A stretch of 64,000 nt of DNA. Source: Flavobacterium sangjuense (GTDB taxonomy: Bacteria; Bacteroidota; Bacteroidia; Flavobacteriales; Flavobacteriaceae). This document shows, piece after piece, positions 52,279 to 58,840 of the stretch. The stretch covers positions 2,232,001 to 2,296,000 of the forward strand of contig NZ_CP038810.1 in NCBI RefSeq assembly GCF_004797125.1, read 5' to 3'. Every line of letters begins with the position of its first letter. The stretch's first letter is position 1. The position numbers and the translations under genes were made by a program. The notes under the pieces are model-generated. The model worked only from the letters and a program-made list of their open reading frames with translations. It had not been told where the DNA came from and made no database searches.

Positions 52279-52344
52279 ATGTGAATCTTGAAACTTTCAA
52301 AAGATATGTTGTAACAAAATAGCATTGAAGTTAGTTGAACTTTG
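52279..52344 (+). promoter_or_regulatory. Shared upstream element R6 with -7-like box
   Basis: GATGTGAATCTTGAA, weaker in its first bases, has GTGA at 52281 exactly 60 bp before TTTG at 52341 (GAACTTTGTAAT). The second block is TATGTTGTAACAAA. It precedes the first DUF4382 gene. Confidence 0.6.
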
Positions 52345-52377
52345 TAATGTATTAATAATAACTTAAATACTTTAAAA

Positions 52378-53142
52378 ATGAAAAAGATAATTCTAATGCC
52401 GTTCATGATTGCCTTTGCAATTACATTAAACTCTTGTAGCAGTGATAATTCTTCTTCAGAAAATTATCCATACAAAGTTCGTATGACTGATGATCCCGGA
52501 CCTTATAGTGAAGTAAATGTAGATATTCGAAGTGTTCAGGTTACCGGAGCCAATGGCGAAACTGTTTCTTTGAATACGAATGCCGGAATCTATAATTTGT
52601 TAGATTTTACTAACGGTGCCGATACACTTATTGCATCCAGCACATTACACGATGCTGATGTAAGTCAAATTAGATTGATTTTAGGATCCAACAACTCTAT
52701 AGTACTTGATGGTGTAACCTATCCGCTAAGTACTCCAAGTGCCGAACAATCAGGTTTAAAACTACAAGTACATCAAACCTTACAGGCTGATATTGACAAC
52801 AGTATTCTTATCGATTTTGATGCTAATACTTCAGTAGTCCAAACCGGAAACGGAACCTTTAAGCTAAAACCGGTATTGAGAACAGTAGTAGCTGCCCTTT
52901 CAGGAAACATTGAAGGAAGCATTACTCCGATTGGTACATTAGCCATGGTAAGTGCCGTTTCTTCAACTGGTATCGAATATGGCAGTAATGTAGATTTTAA
53001 CGGAGATTTTAGAATCACCGGATTGCCACCAGGAACATATACGGTTACGATAACACCGGTATTGCCGTTACTTCCGGTTATACAAACAGATGTTGTAGTA
53101 CAAGCTGGGGTTACTACCGATATTGGTGTGGTCGTTTTTTAG
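52378..53142 (+). CDS. DUF4382 lipoprotein, paralog 1
   Basis: A 254-residue exported lipoprotein. The lipobox is LNSCS (cysteine about 20). A DUF4382 beta domain (about 28-165) carries 'KVRMTDDPGPYSEVNVDIRSVQV', 'NLLDFTNGADTLIASS' and 'ILIDFDANTSVVQTGNGTF'. A C-terminal carboxypeptidase-regulatory-like/transthyretin-like domain follows (about 172-254, 'RITGLPPGTYTVTITP'). Function unknown. It is a close paralog of the gene at 55135, with the same length of 254 residues and the same upstream element (R6/R8). Confidence 0.88.
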   Translation: MKKIILMPFMIAFAITLNSCSSDNSSSENYPYKVRMTDDPGPYSEVNVDIRSVQVTGANGETVSLNTNAGIYNLLDFTNGADTLIASSTLHDADVSQIRLILGSNNSIVLDGVTYPLSTPSAEQSGLKLQVHQTLQADIDNSILIDFDANTSVVQTGNGTFKLKPVLRTVVAALSGNIEGSITPIGTLAMVSAVSSTGIEYGSNVDFNGDFRITGLPPGTYTVTITPVLPLLPVIQTDVVVQAGVTTDIGVVVF

Positions 53143-53177
53143 AGTTTACTACTCATAACAATAAATAATTTTTGTTC

Positions 53178-53341
53178 TTGAATGTTGAAAAGAGATTGTC
53201 AGATATACTTGGTACTAAGAGAAAAAGTAATCTATAGCTGAGTATCGCCCTCAAAGATTAAACTGGCTCTAGGCTGCAATAAGAATTAGCTGTCAAATAT
53301 TACTGTTACAATCTCTTTTTTTTCTCAAGTCCAACATTCAA
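53178..53341 (+). ncRNA. Candidate structured small RNA with terminal stem and U-run
   Basis: Two stacked 10-bp arms close the region: TTGAATGTTG (53178) with CAACATTCAA (53332) and AAGAGATTGT (53190) with ACAATCTCTT (53308). The inner part can pair GTAAT/ATTAC and ATAGCTGA/TTAGCTGT with G.U pairs, leaving a large loop on one side. ACAATCTCTT runs into TTTTTTT, as at an intrinsic RNA end. No open frame. A -7-like TAATTTTTG lies just upstream. Part of the 407-bp gap between the first DUF4382 gene and the lmo0937 gene. Confidence 0.4.
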
Positions 53342-53385
53342 AAATAAAAATTAAATGCTGTTTGCCTCAAATGACAATAGCAGTA

Positions 53386-53417
53386 AAAAGCACCAAAGTT
53401 TTGGTGCTTTTTTTTTA
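53386..53417 (+). terminator. Intrinsic terminator
   Basis: AAAAGCACCAAA pairs with TTTGGTGCTTTT, with a T run after. It isolates the R7 operon from upstream transcription. Confidence 0.85.
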
Positions 53418-53440
53418 AAAAAACTATCTAATCCGGATAC

Positions 53441-53506
53441 GTGTGAATAATACAATCTTAAGAAGTAATTGTGTAAAACGGATTGACTTGTAAGACAGTA
53501 TCTTTA
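53441..53506 (+). promoter_or_regulatory. Shared upstream element R7 with -7-like box
   Basis: GTGTGAATAATACAA at 53441 has its GTGA exactly 60 bp before TTTA at 53503 (TATCTTTATGG). The second block is TAATTGTGTAAAAC. It precedes the small membrane protein/YtxH/holin-like operon. Confidence 0.7.
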
Positions 53507-53549
53507 TGGTATATCAAAATAAAACTAATAATACTTAAAAAAAATTATC

Positions 53550-53702
53550 ATGAACAATTTACTATACACTATCGCCGTAATTCTCCTCATTTTGTGGGCT
53601 ATCGGATATTTTGCTTTCAGTACCGGAGGGCTTATACACATACTGCTGCTTATTGCAGTGATTGCCGTAATATTAAGAATTATACAAGGAAGAAGACTTT
53701 AA
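53550..53702 (+). CDS. Lmo0937-family small membrane protein (50 aa)
   Basis: A 50-residue protein. Two hydrophobic helices ('LLYTIAVILLILWAIGYFAF' and 'ILLLIAVIAVILRIIQG') are joined by STGGLIH, with a basic RR end. This is the small lmo0937-type membrane protein family, often stress-induced. It is first in an operon with YtxH, a YqjE/holin-like protein and two further small genes, under R7. Start ATG at 53550 lies 44 bp past the -7-like box. Confidence 0.82.
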   Translation: MNNLLYTIAVILLILWAIGYFAFSTGGLIHILLLIAVIAVILRIIQGRRL

Positions 53703-53734
53703 AAACAATTAAATAATTAAATACAATTAAAATT

Positions 53735-53974
53735 ATGAAGAATAGCAATGTTATATTAGGTGTTTTAGGTGGCGTGGCCGTTGGAGCCATAGCCGGAATC
53801 CTTTTTGCCCCTGCAAAAGGAACTAAAACAAGAAAAAGAATTATGAAAAAAGGGAATGATTACACCAAAGAACTTAAAAACAAATTTGGTGAATTGTATA
53901 ATGGCATAAATACCAAATATGAAAATGTGATGGAAGATGCCAAAGAGTTTGCTTCTGATCATCAAGAGAAGTAA
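53735..53974 (+). CDS. YtxH-domain protein
   Basis: A 79-residue protein with an N-terminal glycine-rich membrane helix (about 5-25, 'VILGVLGGVAVGAIAGILFAPAKG') and a helical, charged tail ('TKTRKRIMKKGNDYTKELKNKFGELYNGI'). This is the YtxH pattern, with the conserved 'GILFAPxKGxxTR' junction. YtxH proteins are linked to general stress in Bacillus. It is second in the R7 operon. Confidence 0.9.
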   Translation: MKNSNVILGVLGGVAVGAIAGILFAPAKGTKTRKRIMKKGNDYTKELKNKFGELYNGINTKYENVMEDAKEFASDHQEK

Positions 53975-54007
53975 GCCCTTTAATACTTAACTTTTTTTAA
54001 AATACTT

Positions 54008-54364
54008 ATGGAAAATAGCGCCGCTACGATTGAAAAGCTCTTCGAAAGAATAGAAAAGTACAGCAAGACTTCTTTTGAACTCTACAAGTACTCAGCTATT
54101 TATGAAACAGCAGCGCTATTTTCTTCTTTAGCTGTAAAATTAGTAATGACTTTAGTAGTTTTTGTTATTGCCTTACTCTTTACAGTAGCCCTATCTCTTT
54201 GGATAGGTGATATGCTGCAAAATACAGCTTATGGGTTTTTAGTTATGGGACTATTCTATGTTTTACTAGGTATATTTCTTTTTGTTTTCCGAAAAACCTG
54301 GATTAAAAAACCAGTAAGTAACTTTGTTATCCGAAGTTTTGAGCTTCCAAACCATAATAAATAG
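54008..54364 (+). CDS. YqjE/phage-holin-superfamily membrane protein
   Basis: A 118-residue protein with an N-terminal amphipathic helix ('ATIEKLFERIEKYSKTSFELYKY') and two membrane helices (about 42-68 and 75-95). A short basic tail follows. It fits the putative actinobacterial holin-X/DUF1469 (YqjE) group. With the YtxH gene just before it, the layout recalls the enterobacterial elaB/yqjD-yqjE cluster, which is stress-regulated. It is third in the R7 operon. Confidence 0.72.
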   Translation: MENSAATIEKLFERIEKYSKTSFELYKYSAIYETAALFSSLAVKLVMTLVVFVIALLFTVALSLWIGDMLQNTAYGFLVMGLFYVLLGIFLFVFRKTWIKKPVSNFVIRSFELPNHNK

Positions 54365-54368
54365 TCTG

Positions 54369-54701
54369 ATGAAAACCCCAGAAGAAAAAGACTTCCTGAT
54401 GGAACGCATTATAGCCCTGGAAATCAAGCAAAAGGTCGAGTTAGAACTACTCAAACTGCAGTTTCACAGTACGGTCGAGCAGTTAAATCCGTTGTACTTC
54501 ATAAAAAACAGCTTTAAACAACTTACGGCTGCCCCTGAAATAAAATCAGGTTTATTGGACAGCGCTGTTAACATGACATCTCAATATTTAACCCGAAATC
54601 CATTTCTGGGTCGTTTCCAAAAACCCATAAAAAATATACTCGGAAATGTATTGATGACGGTATTAAATAAACTAAGTCCCAAAAAAGAACCGCAACATTA
54701 A
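54369..54701 (+). CDS. Helical protein of unknown function in the R7 operon
   Basis: About 110 residues, no signal peptide. The N-terminal half is a long helix ('EEKDFLMERIIALEIKQKVELELLKLQFH'), then 'IKNSFKQLTAAPEIKSGLLDSAVNMTSQYLTRNP' and a C-terminal hydrophobic amphipathic part. The position (YtxH, YqjE-like, this gene) matches YqjK-like small partners in Proteobacteria, but sequence similarity cannot be judged here. Start ATG 54369, four bases past the YqjE-like stop codon; the longer frame from 54324 overlaps that gene. Confidence 0.7.
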   Translation: MKTPEEKDFLMERIIALEIKQKVELELLKLQFHSTVEQLNPLYFIKNSFKQLTAAPEIKSGLLDSAVNMTSQYLTRNPFLGRFQKPIKNILGNVLMTVLNKLSPKKEPQH

Positions 54702-54872
54702 ATGTTAAAATCGAAAGTACTACCAGCAAACGGAATCGAAGAAAAACAAAGCAAATTAGATCTTTTGTATTGCATCGTATTTCTTATTTCCTATCTTTCT
54801 TTAAAAGCCATAATCGATGGCAACCATTTCGTATGGGAAGCATTCACACAGAAGACAAATACCACTATATAA
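54702..54872 (+). CDS. Small membrane protein (56 aa), last gene of the R7 operon
   Basis: A 56-residue protein starting directly after the previous stop codon (TAA then ATG). There is one hydrophobic helix (about 20-38, 'LDLLYCIVFLISYLSLKAII') with polar ends. Family unknown. Tight coupling and a terminator straight after the stop codon support it as a real gene. Confidence 0.6.
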   Translation: MLKSKVLPANGIEEKQSKLDLLYCIVFLISYLSLKAIIDGNHFVWEAFTQKTNTTI

Positions 54873-54898
54873 AAACTCCTCAGCAATGGGGAGTTTTC
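54871..54898 (+). terminator. Terminator of the R7 operon
   Basis: AAAACTCC and GGGAGTTTT arms overlap the end of the 56-codon gene. Confidence 0.75.
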
Positions 54899-54902
54899 AT
54901 TT

Positions 54903-55017
54903 AAGAAAAAAGAAGCAAGAGAAAAGAAGCAAGAGGATTTACAATAAATAAACGTTCTCTGTATCCTAAACCTAACCAATCTTTTCTCTTGCTTCTTGCC
55001 TCTTGTTTCTTGTCTCG
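54903..55017. repeat. Purine/pyrimidine inverted-repeat element E1
   Basis: The left arm is built of AGAAGCAAGAG units and the right arm of CTCTTGCTTCTTGCC units, with a core containing ACAATAAATAAACGTTCTC. Similar arms and core recur at 55997 and 56783. It ends at regulatory element R8. Confidence 0.7.
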
Positions 55018-55027
55018 CCTCTTTCGT

Positions 55028-55093
55028 CTGTGAATTATACAAACCTTGCACATTATAGTAGAACAATCCAAAAAAACAATAGCGCCACCTTTG
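55028..55093 (+). promoter_or_regulatory. Shared upstream element R8 with -7-like box
   Basis: CTGTGAATTATACAA at 55028 has GTGA at 55030 exactly 60 bp before TTTG at 55090 (CACCTTTGTAAT). The block CATTATAGTAGAACA lies between. It precedes the second DUF4382 gene. Confidence 0.7.
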
Positions 55094-55134
55094 TAATGTT
55101 GTGAAACCTAATTCACGGCATTAAATATATTAAT

Positions 55135-55899
55135 ATGAAAAAGACACTTTTAATTGCATCGATTATTGTTTTCGGAATTACATTAAATTCCTGTAGTAAA
55201 GATTCTGACGACTCTGGACAGTATGCGTACAAGGTACGTATGACAGATGCACCAGGACCTTATGACGAGGTGAACATTGATTTACAGGCTGTAGAAGTAA
55301 TAGGAAGTAACGGACAAACTATTACCTTAAATACTACTGCAGGCATTTACAATCTTTTGGATTTATCTAATGGTATTAGCACCATCATTGCTACAAGTGA
55401 TTTAGGAGATGTTAAAGCATCGCAAATCAGATTGCTATTGGGTACCAATAATACCCTTAAATTAAATGGTATTTCTTATCCGTTAGCTACCCCAAGTGCT
55501 GACCAAACGGGTTTGAAAATTAATGTAACACAAACATTAAACGAAAACGTAGAAAATAACATCTTAATTGATTTTGATGCCAACACATCAATAGTAGAAA
55601 CAGGAGTTGGAACTTACAAATTGAAACCGGTCCTAAGAACTATAGTGGCTACAACCACCGGAAGTATCCAGGGAACCATCACTTCAGTGGGCTCAAAAGC
55701 TACGGTAACGGCTACTTCAGCTTCAAACGTAGTGTACTCGAGTACGGTGAATGCTGCAGGTCAGTTTCAAATTTCAGGACTTCCTGCCGGAAACTATACG
55801 TTTACTGCAACGCCTAAATTGCCGGCACTTCCGGTAACACAAGTGAATGTTACTGTATCAGTTGGTGTAACTACAAATATTGGTGTTATCAATCTATAA
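55135..55899 (+). CDS. DUF4382 lipoprotein, paralog 2
   Basis: A 254-residue exported lipoprotein (lipobox LNSCS, cysteine about 20) with a DUF4382 domain ('KVRMTDAPGPYDEVNIDLQAVEVIG', 'NLLDLSNGISTIIATS', 'ILIDFDANTSIVETGVGTYKLKP'). A C-terminal transthyretin-like domain ('QISGLPAGNYTFTATPKLP') follows. It has the same length and order as the paralog at 52378, with similarity along the whole chain. Function unknown. It is transcribed alone under R8, with a terminator after it. Confidence 0.88.
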   Translation: MKKTLLIASIIVFGITLNSCSKDSDDSGQYAYKVRMTDAPGPYDEVNIDLQAVEVIGSNGQTITLNTTAGIYNLLDLSNGISTIIATSDLGDVKASQIRLLLGTNNTLKLNGISYPLATPSADQTGLKINVTQTLNENVENNILIDFDANTSIVETGVGTYKLKPVLRTIVATTTGSIQGTITSVGSKATVTATSASNVVYSSTVNAAGQFQISGLPAGNYTFTATPKLPALPVTQVNVTVSVGVTTNIGVINL

Positions 55900-55957
55900 A
55901 CTTTTTTAAGTTCTGTGGTCTAGCGTACTAGGGGTATTCAAACCCAGAACGTAGAAG

Positions 55958-55996
55958 AAACTGTCTGTGAAGCAATTTGCAGATGGTTTTTTTTTT
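55958..55996 (+). terminator. Terminator of the second DUF4382 gene
   Basis: AACTGTCTG pairs with CAGATGGTT (two G.U-type pairs), followed by a long T run. Confidence 0.65.
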
Positions 55997-56092
55997 AGAA
56001 AAAAGAGGAAAGAAGAAAGAACATATACAATAAGAAGACGTAAGTACTATTTTAGACATCATAAATCTTTTCTCTTGCCTCTTGCTTCTTTT
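55997..56092. repeat. Inverted-repeat element E2
   Basis: Arms AAGAGGAAAGAAGAAAGA and CTTTTCTCTTGCCTCTTGC surround a core 'CAATAAGAAGACGTAAGTAC', then CTATTTTAGAC as in E3. The right end abuts element R9. Confidence 0.65.
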
Positions 56093-56098
56093 CAATAT

Positions 56099-56163
56099 CT
56101 GTGAATCATGCAATACCAATCTAGAATACTATAAATGAAACGGTTAGCCATTTTGTAAATTTA
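56099..56163 (+). promoter_or_regulatory. Shared upstream element R9 with -7-like box
   Basis: CTGTGAATCATGCAA at 56099 has GTGA at 56101, 59 bp before TTTA at 56160. An alternative TTTG at 56152 lies closer. The block ATACTATAAATGAA lies between. It precedes the two genes at 56181 and 56352. Confidence 0.55.
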
Positions 56164-56180
56164 CAGAAACAATAGAAATT

Positions 56181-56339
56181 ATGACTCCTGAAACTTTACC
56201 TCCGCTACACACCTTTAGTGAAGAAATGGAAACGGAACTGCTCCCGACCATTCCTTTAGACGATACTGCTGATATTTCTCCAACCGATGAGGAAATCGAT
56301 TACGAAACGCTTCGTGTATTTTACGGTTCAGGATTTTAA
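56181..56339 (+). CDS. Small acidic protein (52 aa)
   Basis: A 52-residue, strongly acidic and proline-containing protein (starts MTPETLPPLHTFSEEME, ends LRVFYGSGF) without export or membrane signals. No known family. It lies 12 bp before the membrane protein gene at 56352 and behind R9, so it is a likely operon lead gene. The composition resembles the small acidic ORF at 58620-58781. Confidence 0.5.
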   Translation: MTPETLPPLHTFSEEMETELLPTIPLDDTADISPTDEEIDYETLRVFYGSGF

Positions 56340-56351
56340 AACAAACTATAT

Positions 56352-56783
56352 ATGATATTACTAATACTCCTCACCGCGGCTTTTGCAGCCACTGCCCTAA
56401 AGACTATTTTTAGCTATGTTACCGCACAGCTGTTCCACCAACCCTATCAAGAACCCTATCTTTTGTCCGCTTTGGTTCGCCATTTTAATGTCAGCGATAC
56501 CAAAACGAACCGATATATAGGCGTAGGCATTCAATATGTCCTGGGGCTATTGTGTGTCATTGGCTTTCAGGCGATGCTCAACACCGGATTGATGACACTT
56601 TCCTATGACAGCATACTGATTTACGGATCATTAATCGGAATTCTCAGCATGATAGGCTGGCTGTTTATATTTATGCAGGCCAGAAGCAAACCACAGATGA
56701 ATGTTTATGGTTATTACACCCAGCTTTTTATGGCGAATATTGTCTTTGCTTTTACTATGGCGGGCTGTTATATGATTATTTGA
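56352..56783 (+). CDS. Multi-helix membrane protein of unknown function
   Basis: A 143-residue membrane protein with four hydrophobic helices (about 2-22, 55-75, 85-108, 123-143). A polar loop of about 30 residues after helix 1 contains 'QPYQEPYLLSALVRHFNVSDTKTNRYIG'. I do not recognise the family. It is co-transcribed with the 52-residue gene under R9. Repeat element E3 begins at its stop codon. Confidence 0.68.
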   Translation: MILLILLTAAFAATALKTIFSYVTAQLFHQPYQEPYLLSALVRHFNVSDTKTNRYIGVGIQYVLGLLCVIGFQAMLNTGLMTLSYDSILIYGSLIGILSMIGWLFIFMQARSKPQMNVYGYYTQLFMANIVFAFTMAGCYMII

Positions 56784-56892
56784 AAAAGAAGCAAGAAGAA
56801 AGAAGCAAGAAGAAAGAGCGTTTGCAATGAGTAGACGTTAGTTCTATTTTAGACGATACCTATCTTGTTTCTTGCTTCTTGCTTCTTCATTT
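56783..56892. repeat. Inverted-repeat element E3
   Basis: Arms GAAGCAAGAAGAAAGAAGC and CTTGTTTCTTGCTTCTTGC surround a core TTTGCAATGAGTAGACGTTAG plus CTATTTTAGAC shared with E2. It starts at the stop codon of the membrane protein gene. Confidence 0.7.
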
Positions 56893-56930
56893 CTTAATCT
56901 AGGTTAAGTGCTCCTCTTAAACGCTCATCA

Positions 56931-56938
56931 TACCTTTG
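56931..56938 (+). promoter_or_regulatory. -7 box of the YceI gene
   Basis: TACCTTTG matches TAnnTTTG, 39 bp before the chosen start. No GTGTGAAT element lies 60 bp upstream. Confidence 0.55.
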
Positions 56939-56977
56939 TACTATCAAAATGAATATAACAATTTAAAAAATAATACA

Positions 56978-57508
56978 ATGACAAAATCAACATGGGCTAT
57001 TGACCCAACACACTCAGAAATTGGCTTTAAAGTAAAACACATGATGTTTACCAATGTTTCAGGTAAATTTGATCAGTTCGATGCGCTAATTGAAAACGAA
57101 GATGATGCTTTCGAAACTTCAAAAATTGACTTTACCGCTCAGGTGAATTCTGTTAATACCGGAAATGCCGACCGTGATAATCATTTGAGAAGTGCCGATT
57201 TCTTTGATGTAGATAACTTTGCTACACTTACTTTTAAAAGTACAGGGGTACAAAAATTAAATGAAGGTGCATTCCAAATTACAGGTGACTTAACTATTAA
57301 GGATGTTACTAAAAGTATAACATTGGAAACCGAATACAGTGGACAGATGAAAGATCCATGGGGAAATACAAAAATCGGACTTTCAGTAAATGGTAAAATC
57401 AACCGTAAGGACTTTGGATTAACATGGAACGCAGCATTAGAAACTGGCGGTGTATTGGTTGGTGAAGATATTAAACTGGTTGCTGAAATTCAGTTTGTAA
57501 AACAATAA
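56978..57508 (+). CDS. YceI-family protein
   Basis: A 176-residue lipocalin-like protein binding isoprenoid-type ligands. Family motifs are 'STWAIDPTHSEIGFKVKHMMFTNVSGKFDQF', 'NRDNHLRSADFFDVDNFATLTFKST' type segments, 'GDLTIKDVTKSITL' and 'INRKDFGLTWN'. It has no signal peptide, so it is cytoplasmic, unlike E. coli YceI. The start is ATG 56978, since the longer frame begins at the -7 box region. It is a single gene with a terminator after it. Confidence 0.93.
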   Translation: MTKSTWAIDPTHSEIGFKVKHMMFTNVSGKFDQFDALIENEDDAFETSKIDFTAQVNSVNTGNADRDNHLRSADFFDVDNFATLTFKSTGVQKLNEGAFQITGDLTIKDVTKSITLETEYSGQMKDPWGNTKIGLSVNGKINRKDFGLTWNAALETGGVLVGEDIKLVAEIQFVKQ

Positions 57509-57542
57509 GAATAGAGTATAAAAATAGATGTTAGGTTGATTG

Positions 57543-57580
57543 AAAACCGTTTGCAAATAATACTGTAGGCGGTTTTTTTA
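57543..57580 (+). terminator. Terminator of the YceI gene
   Basis: AAAACCG and CGGTTTTTTT arms, about 40 bp past the stop codon. Confidence 0.65.
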
Positions 57581-57582
57581 TA

Positions 57583-57612
57583 TAAAAAAAGCCCCGGACA
57601 TCACTCCGGGGC
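57583..57612 (-). terminator. Terminator of the acyltransferase gene region
   Basis: GCCCCGGA pairs with TCCGGGGC around a 6-nt loop. The T run lies on the minus strand, about 80 bp after the acyltransferase stop codon. Confidence 0.85.
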
Positions 57613-57693
57613 CCAACAAAAACCTAATCACATCCATCACTCGCATAAGCCGCCTAACCCGCGGTACAGCATTTAATTGGATATCTCTTGTTT

Positions 57694-58587
57694 TTAGTGT
57701 GCCATTATCGATTTATCAAAAAATCGTTTACTGTATTCATTTTTATAAATATGTTTCCATCGCTTATGGCTCCACAGATAATTCTCAGGATGACTCTTAA
57801 TTGTATCCTCCAGTTTCTCTGTGAAAATTGCCGTAAGTATTCCCGTTTTGTACTGTTGGGTAAAATCAAAAACAGGTGTCAATACAAACTTGTAATGCCC
57901 TCGCTCCTCTCTGATTATTTCTGCAAAAAGCAGCGGCGTCTTGTGCGAGGCAGTATACAATTCGGTGCCACTGATAAAGGCAGTTGGCTGCGATAAAAAA
58001 GACGTCCAGAAACTCTTCATTGGTTTGTTCGGATTCTGATCCGCTACCAATACCAATACATGTTGTTTATCAGCATACGCCTCCATTTCTTTTTTCATAT
58101 TCATGGATGATACCATTTTAGAACCAAAGCGGCTTCTTATCTTCAACATCAAATTATTGAATGATTTACTCGATATAGGTTTATAGGCTACAACAACATT
58201 CGTATTTTTAAATGCCGAGGCTACATGTGCATTAGCCCATTCCCAATTGAACTGGTGTCCAAGATATACATGACAACTTTGATTGGTTGCCAATATCTTT
58301 TCAAGTTCAGAATAGTCAGCCGTAATATGTTGCCTTAACTCCTGTTCGGTCATCGTCAATAACTTTAAGGTTTCAATAAAGTGGTCGCAAAAGTTCTTAT
58401 AGAATCTTTTTTCAATAGCCAGCCGTTCGGTTTCATCAAGATAATGGAACGACCTGTCGATATTGGCTTTCACAACCTTACGACGGTATTTGAAAACATG
58501 GTACAATAAATAAGCAAACACATCCGATATGACGTATAAAATACGCAGCGGAATCAGTGAGATTGGATAAAGCAATAAGTTGATCAT
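57694..58587 (-). CDS. LpxL/HtrB-like lipid A acyltransferase
   Basis: A 297-residue inner-membrane acyltransferase. There is an N-terminal membrane helix ('LYPISLIPLRILYVISDVFAYLLYHVFKYRRKVV') and catalytic LGHQFNWEW (HX4E motif), followed by 'KPISSKSFNNLMLKIRSRFGS' and 'LVADQNPNKPMKSFWTSFL'. It adds a secondary acyl chain to lipid A; the acyl donor type is unknown. It is downstream of the RND genes on the same strand but separated from the small ORF by about 30 bp. Confidence 0.9.
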   Translation of the reverse strand: MINLLLYPISLIPLRILYVISDVFAYLLYHVFKYRRKVVKANIDRSFHYLDETERLAIEKRFYKNFCDHFIETLKLLTMTEQELRQHITADYSELEKILATNQSCHVYLGHQFNWEWANAHVASAFKNTNVVVAYKPISSKSFNNLMLKIRSRFGSKMVSSMNMKKEMEAYADKQHVLVLVADQNPNKPMKSFWTSFLSQPTAFISGTELYTASHKTPLLFAEIIREERGHYKFVLTPVFDFTQQYKTGILTAIFTEKLEDTIKSHPENYLWSHKRWKHIYKNEYSKRFFDKSIMAH

Positions 58588-58619
58588 TCTTATATATGGT
58601 TTAGGTTATCGGTTTAAAA

Positions 58620-58781
58620 TCAATTGGCAAAAACGGTATCTATATCAAAGCCATGAAATTCTTCTTCTACACTTTCGGCTTGCGTTTCTTCCTGCTGATT
58701 TTCGTTTGTGTATTCTAGTTCTGAATTGCAATCACTGCTAATCACACAAATCAAATGTTCTAAGAGGGTTGTATTTTTCAT
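58620..58781 (-). CDS. Small acidic protein (53 aa)
   Basis: About 53 residues from ATG 58781: a short hydrophobic start ('LLEHLICVIS') and an acidic C-terminus ('NENQQEETQAESVEEEFHGF'). A longer frame to 58850 would add a lysine-rich, low-complexity stretch overlapping the outer-membrane factor gene. No known family. It lies between the outer-membrane factor and acyltransferase genes on the same strand. Confidence 0.45.
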   Translation of the reverse strand: MKNTTLLEHLICVISSDCNSELEYTNENQQEETQAESVEEEFHGFDIDTVFAN

Positions 58782-58840
58782 ATCGTTGTTAGTTTGGTTG
58801 TTATTTTTAATCTTTTTCTTTACTCTTTCTTCTTTTTTCT

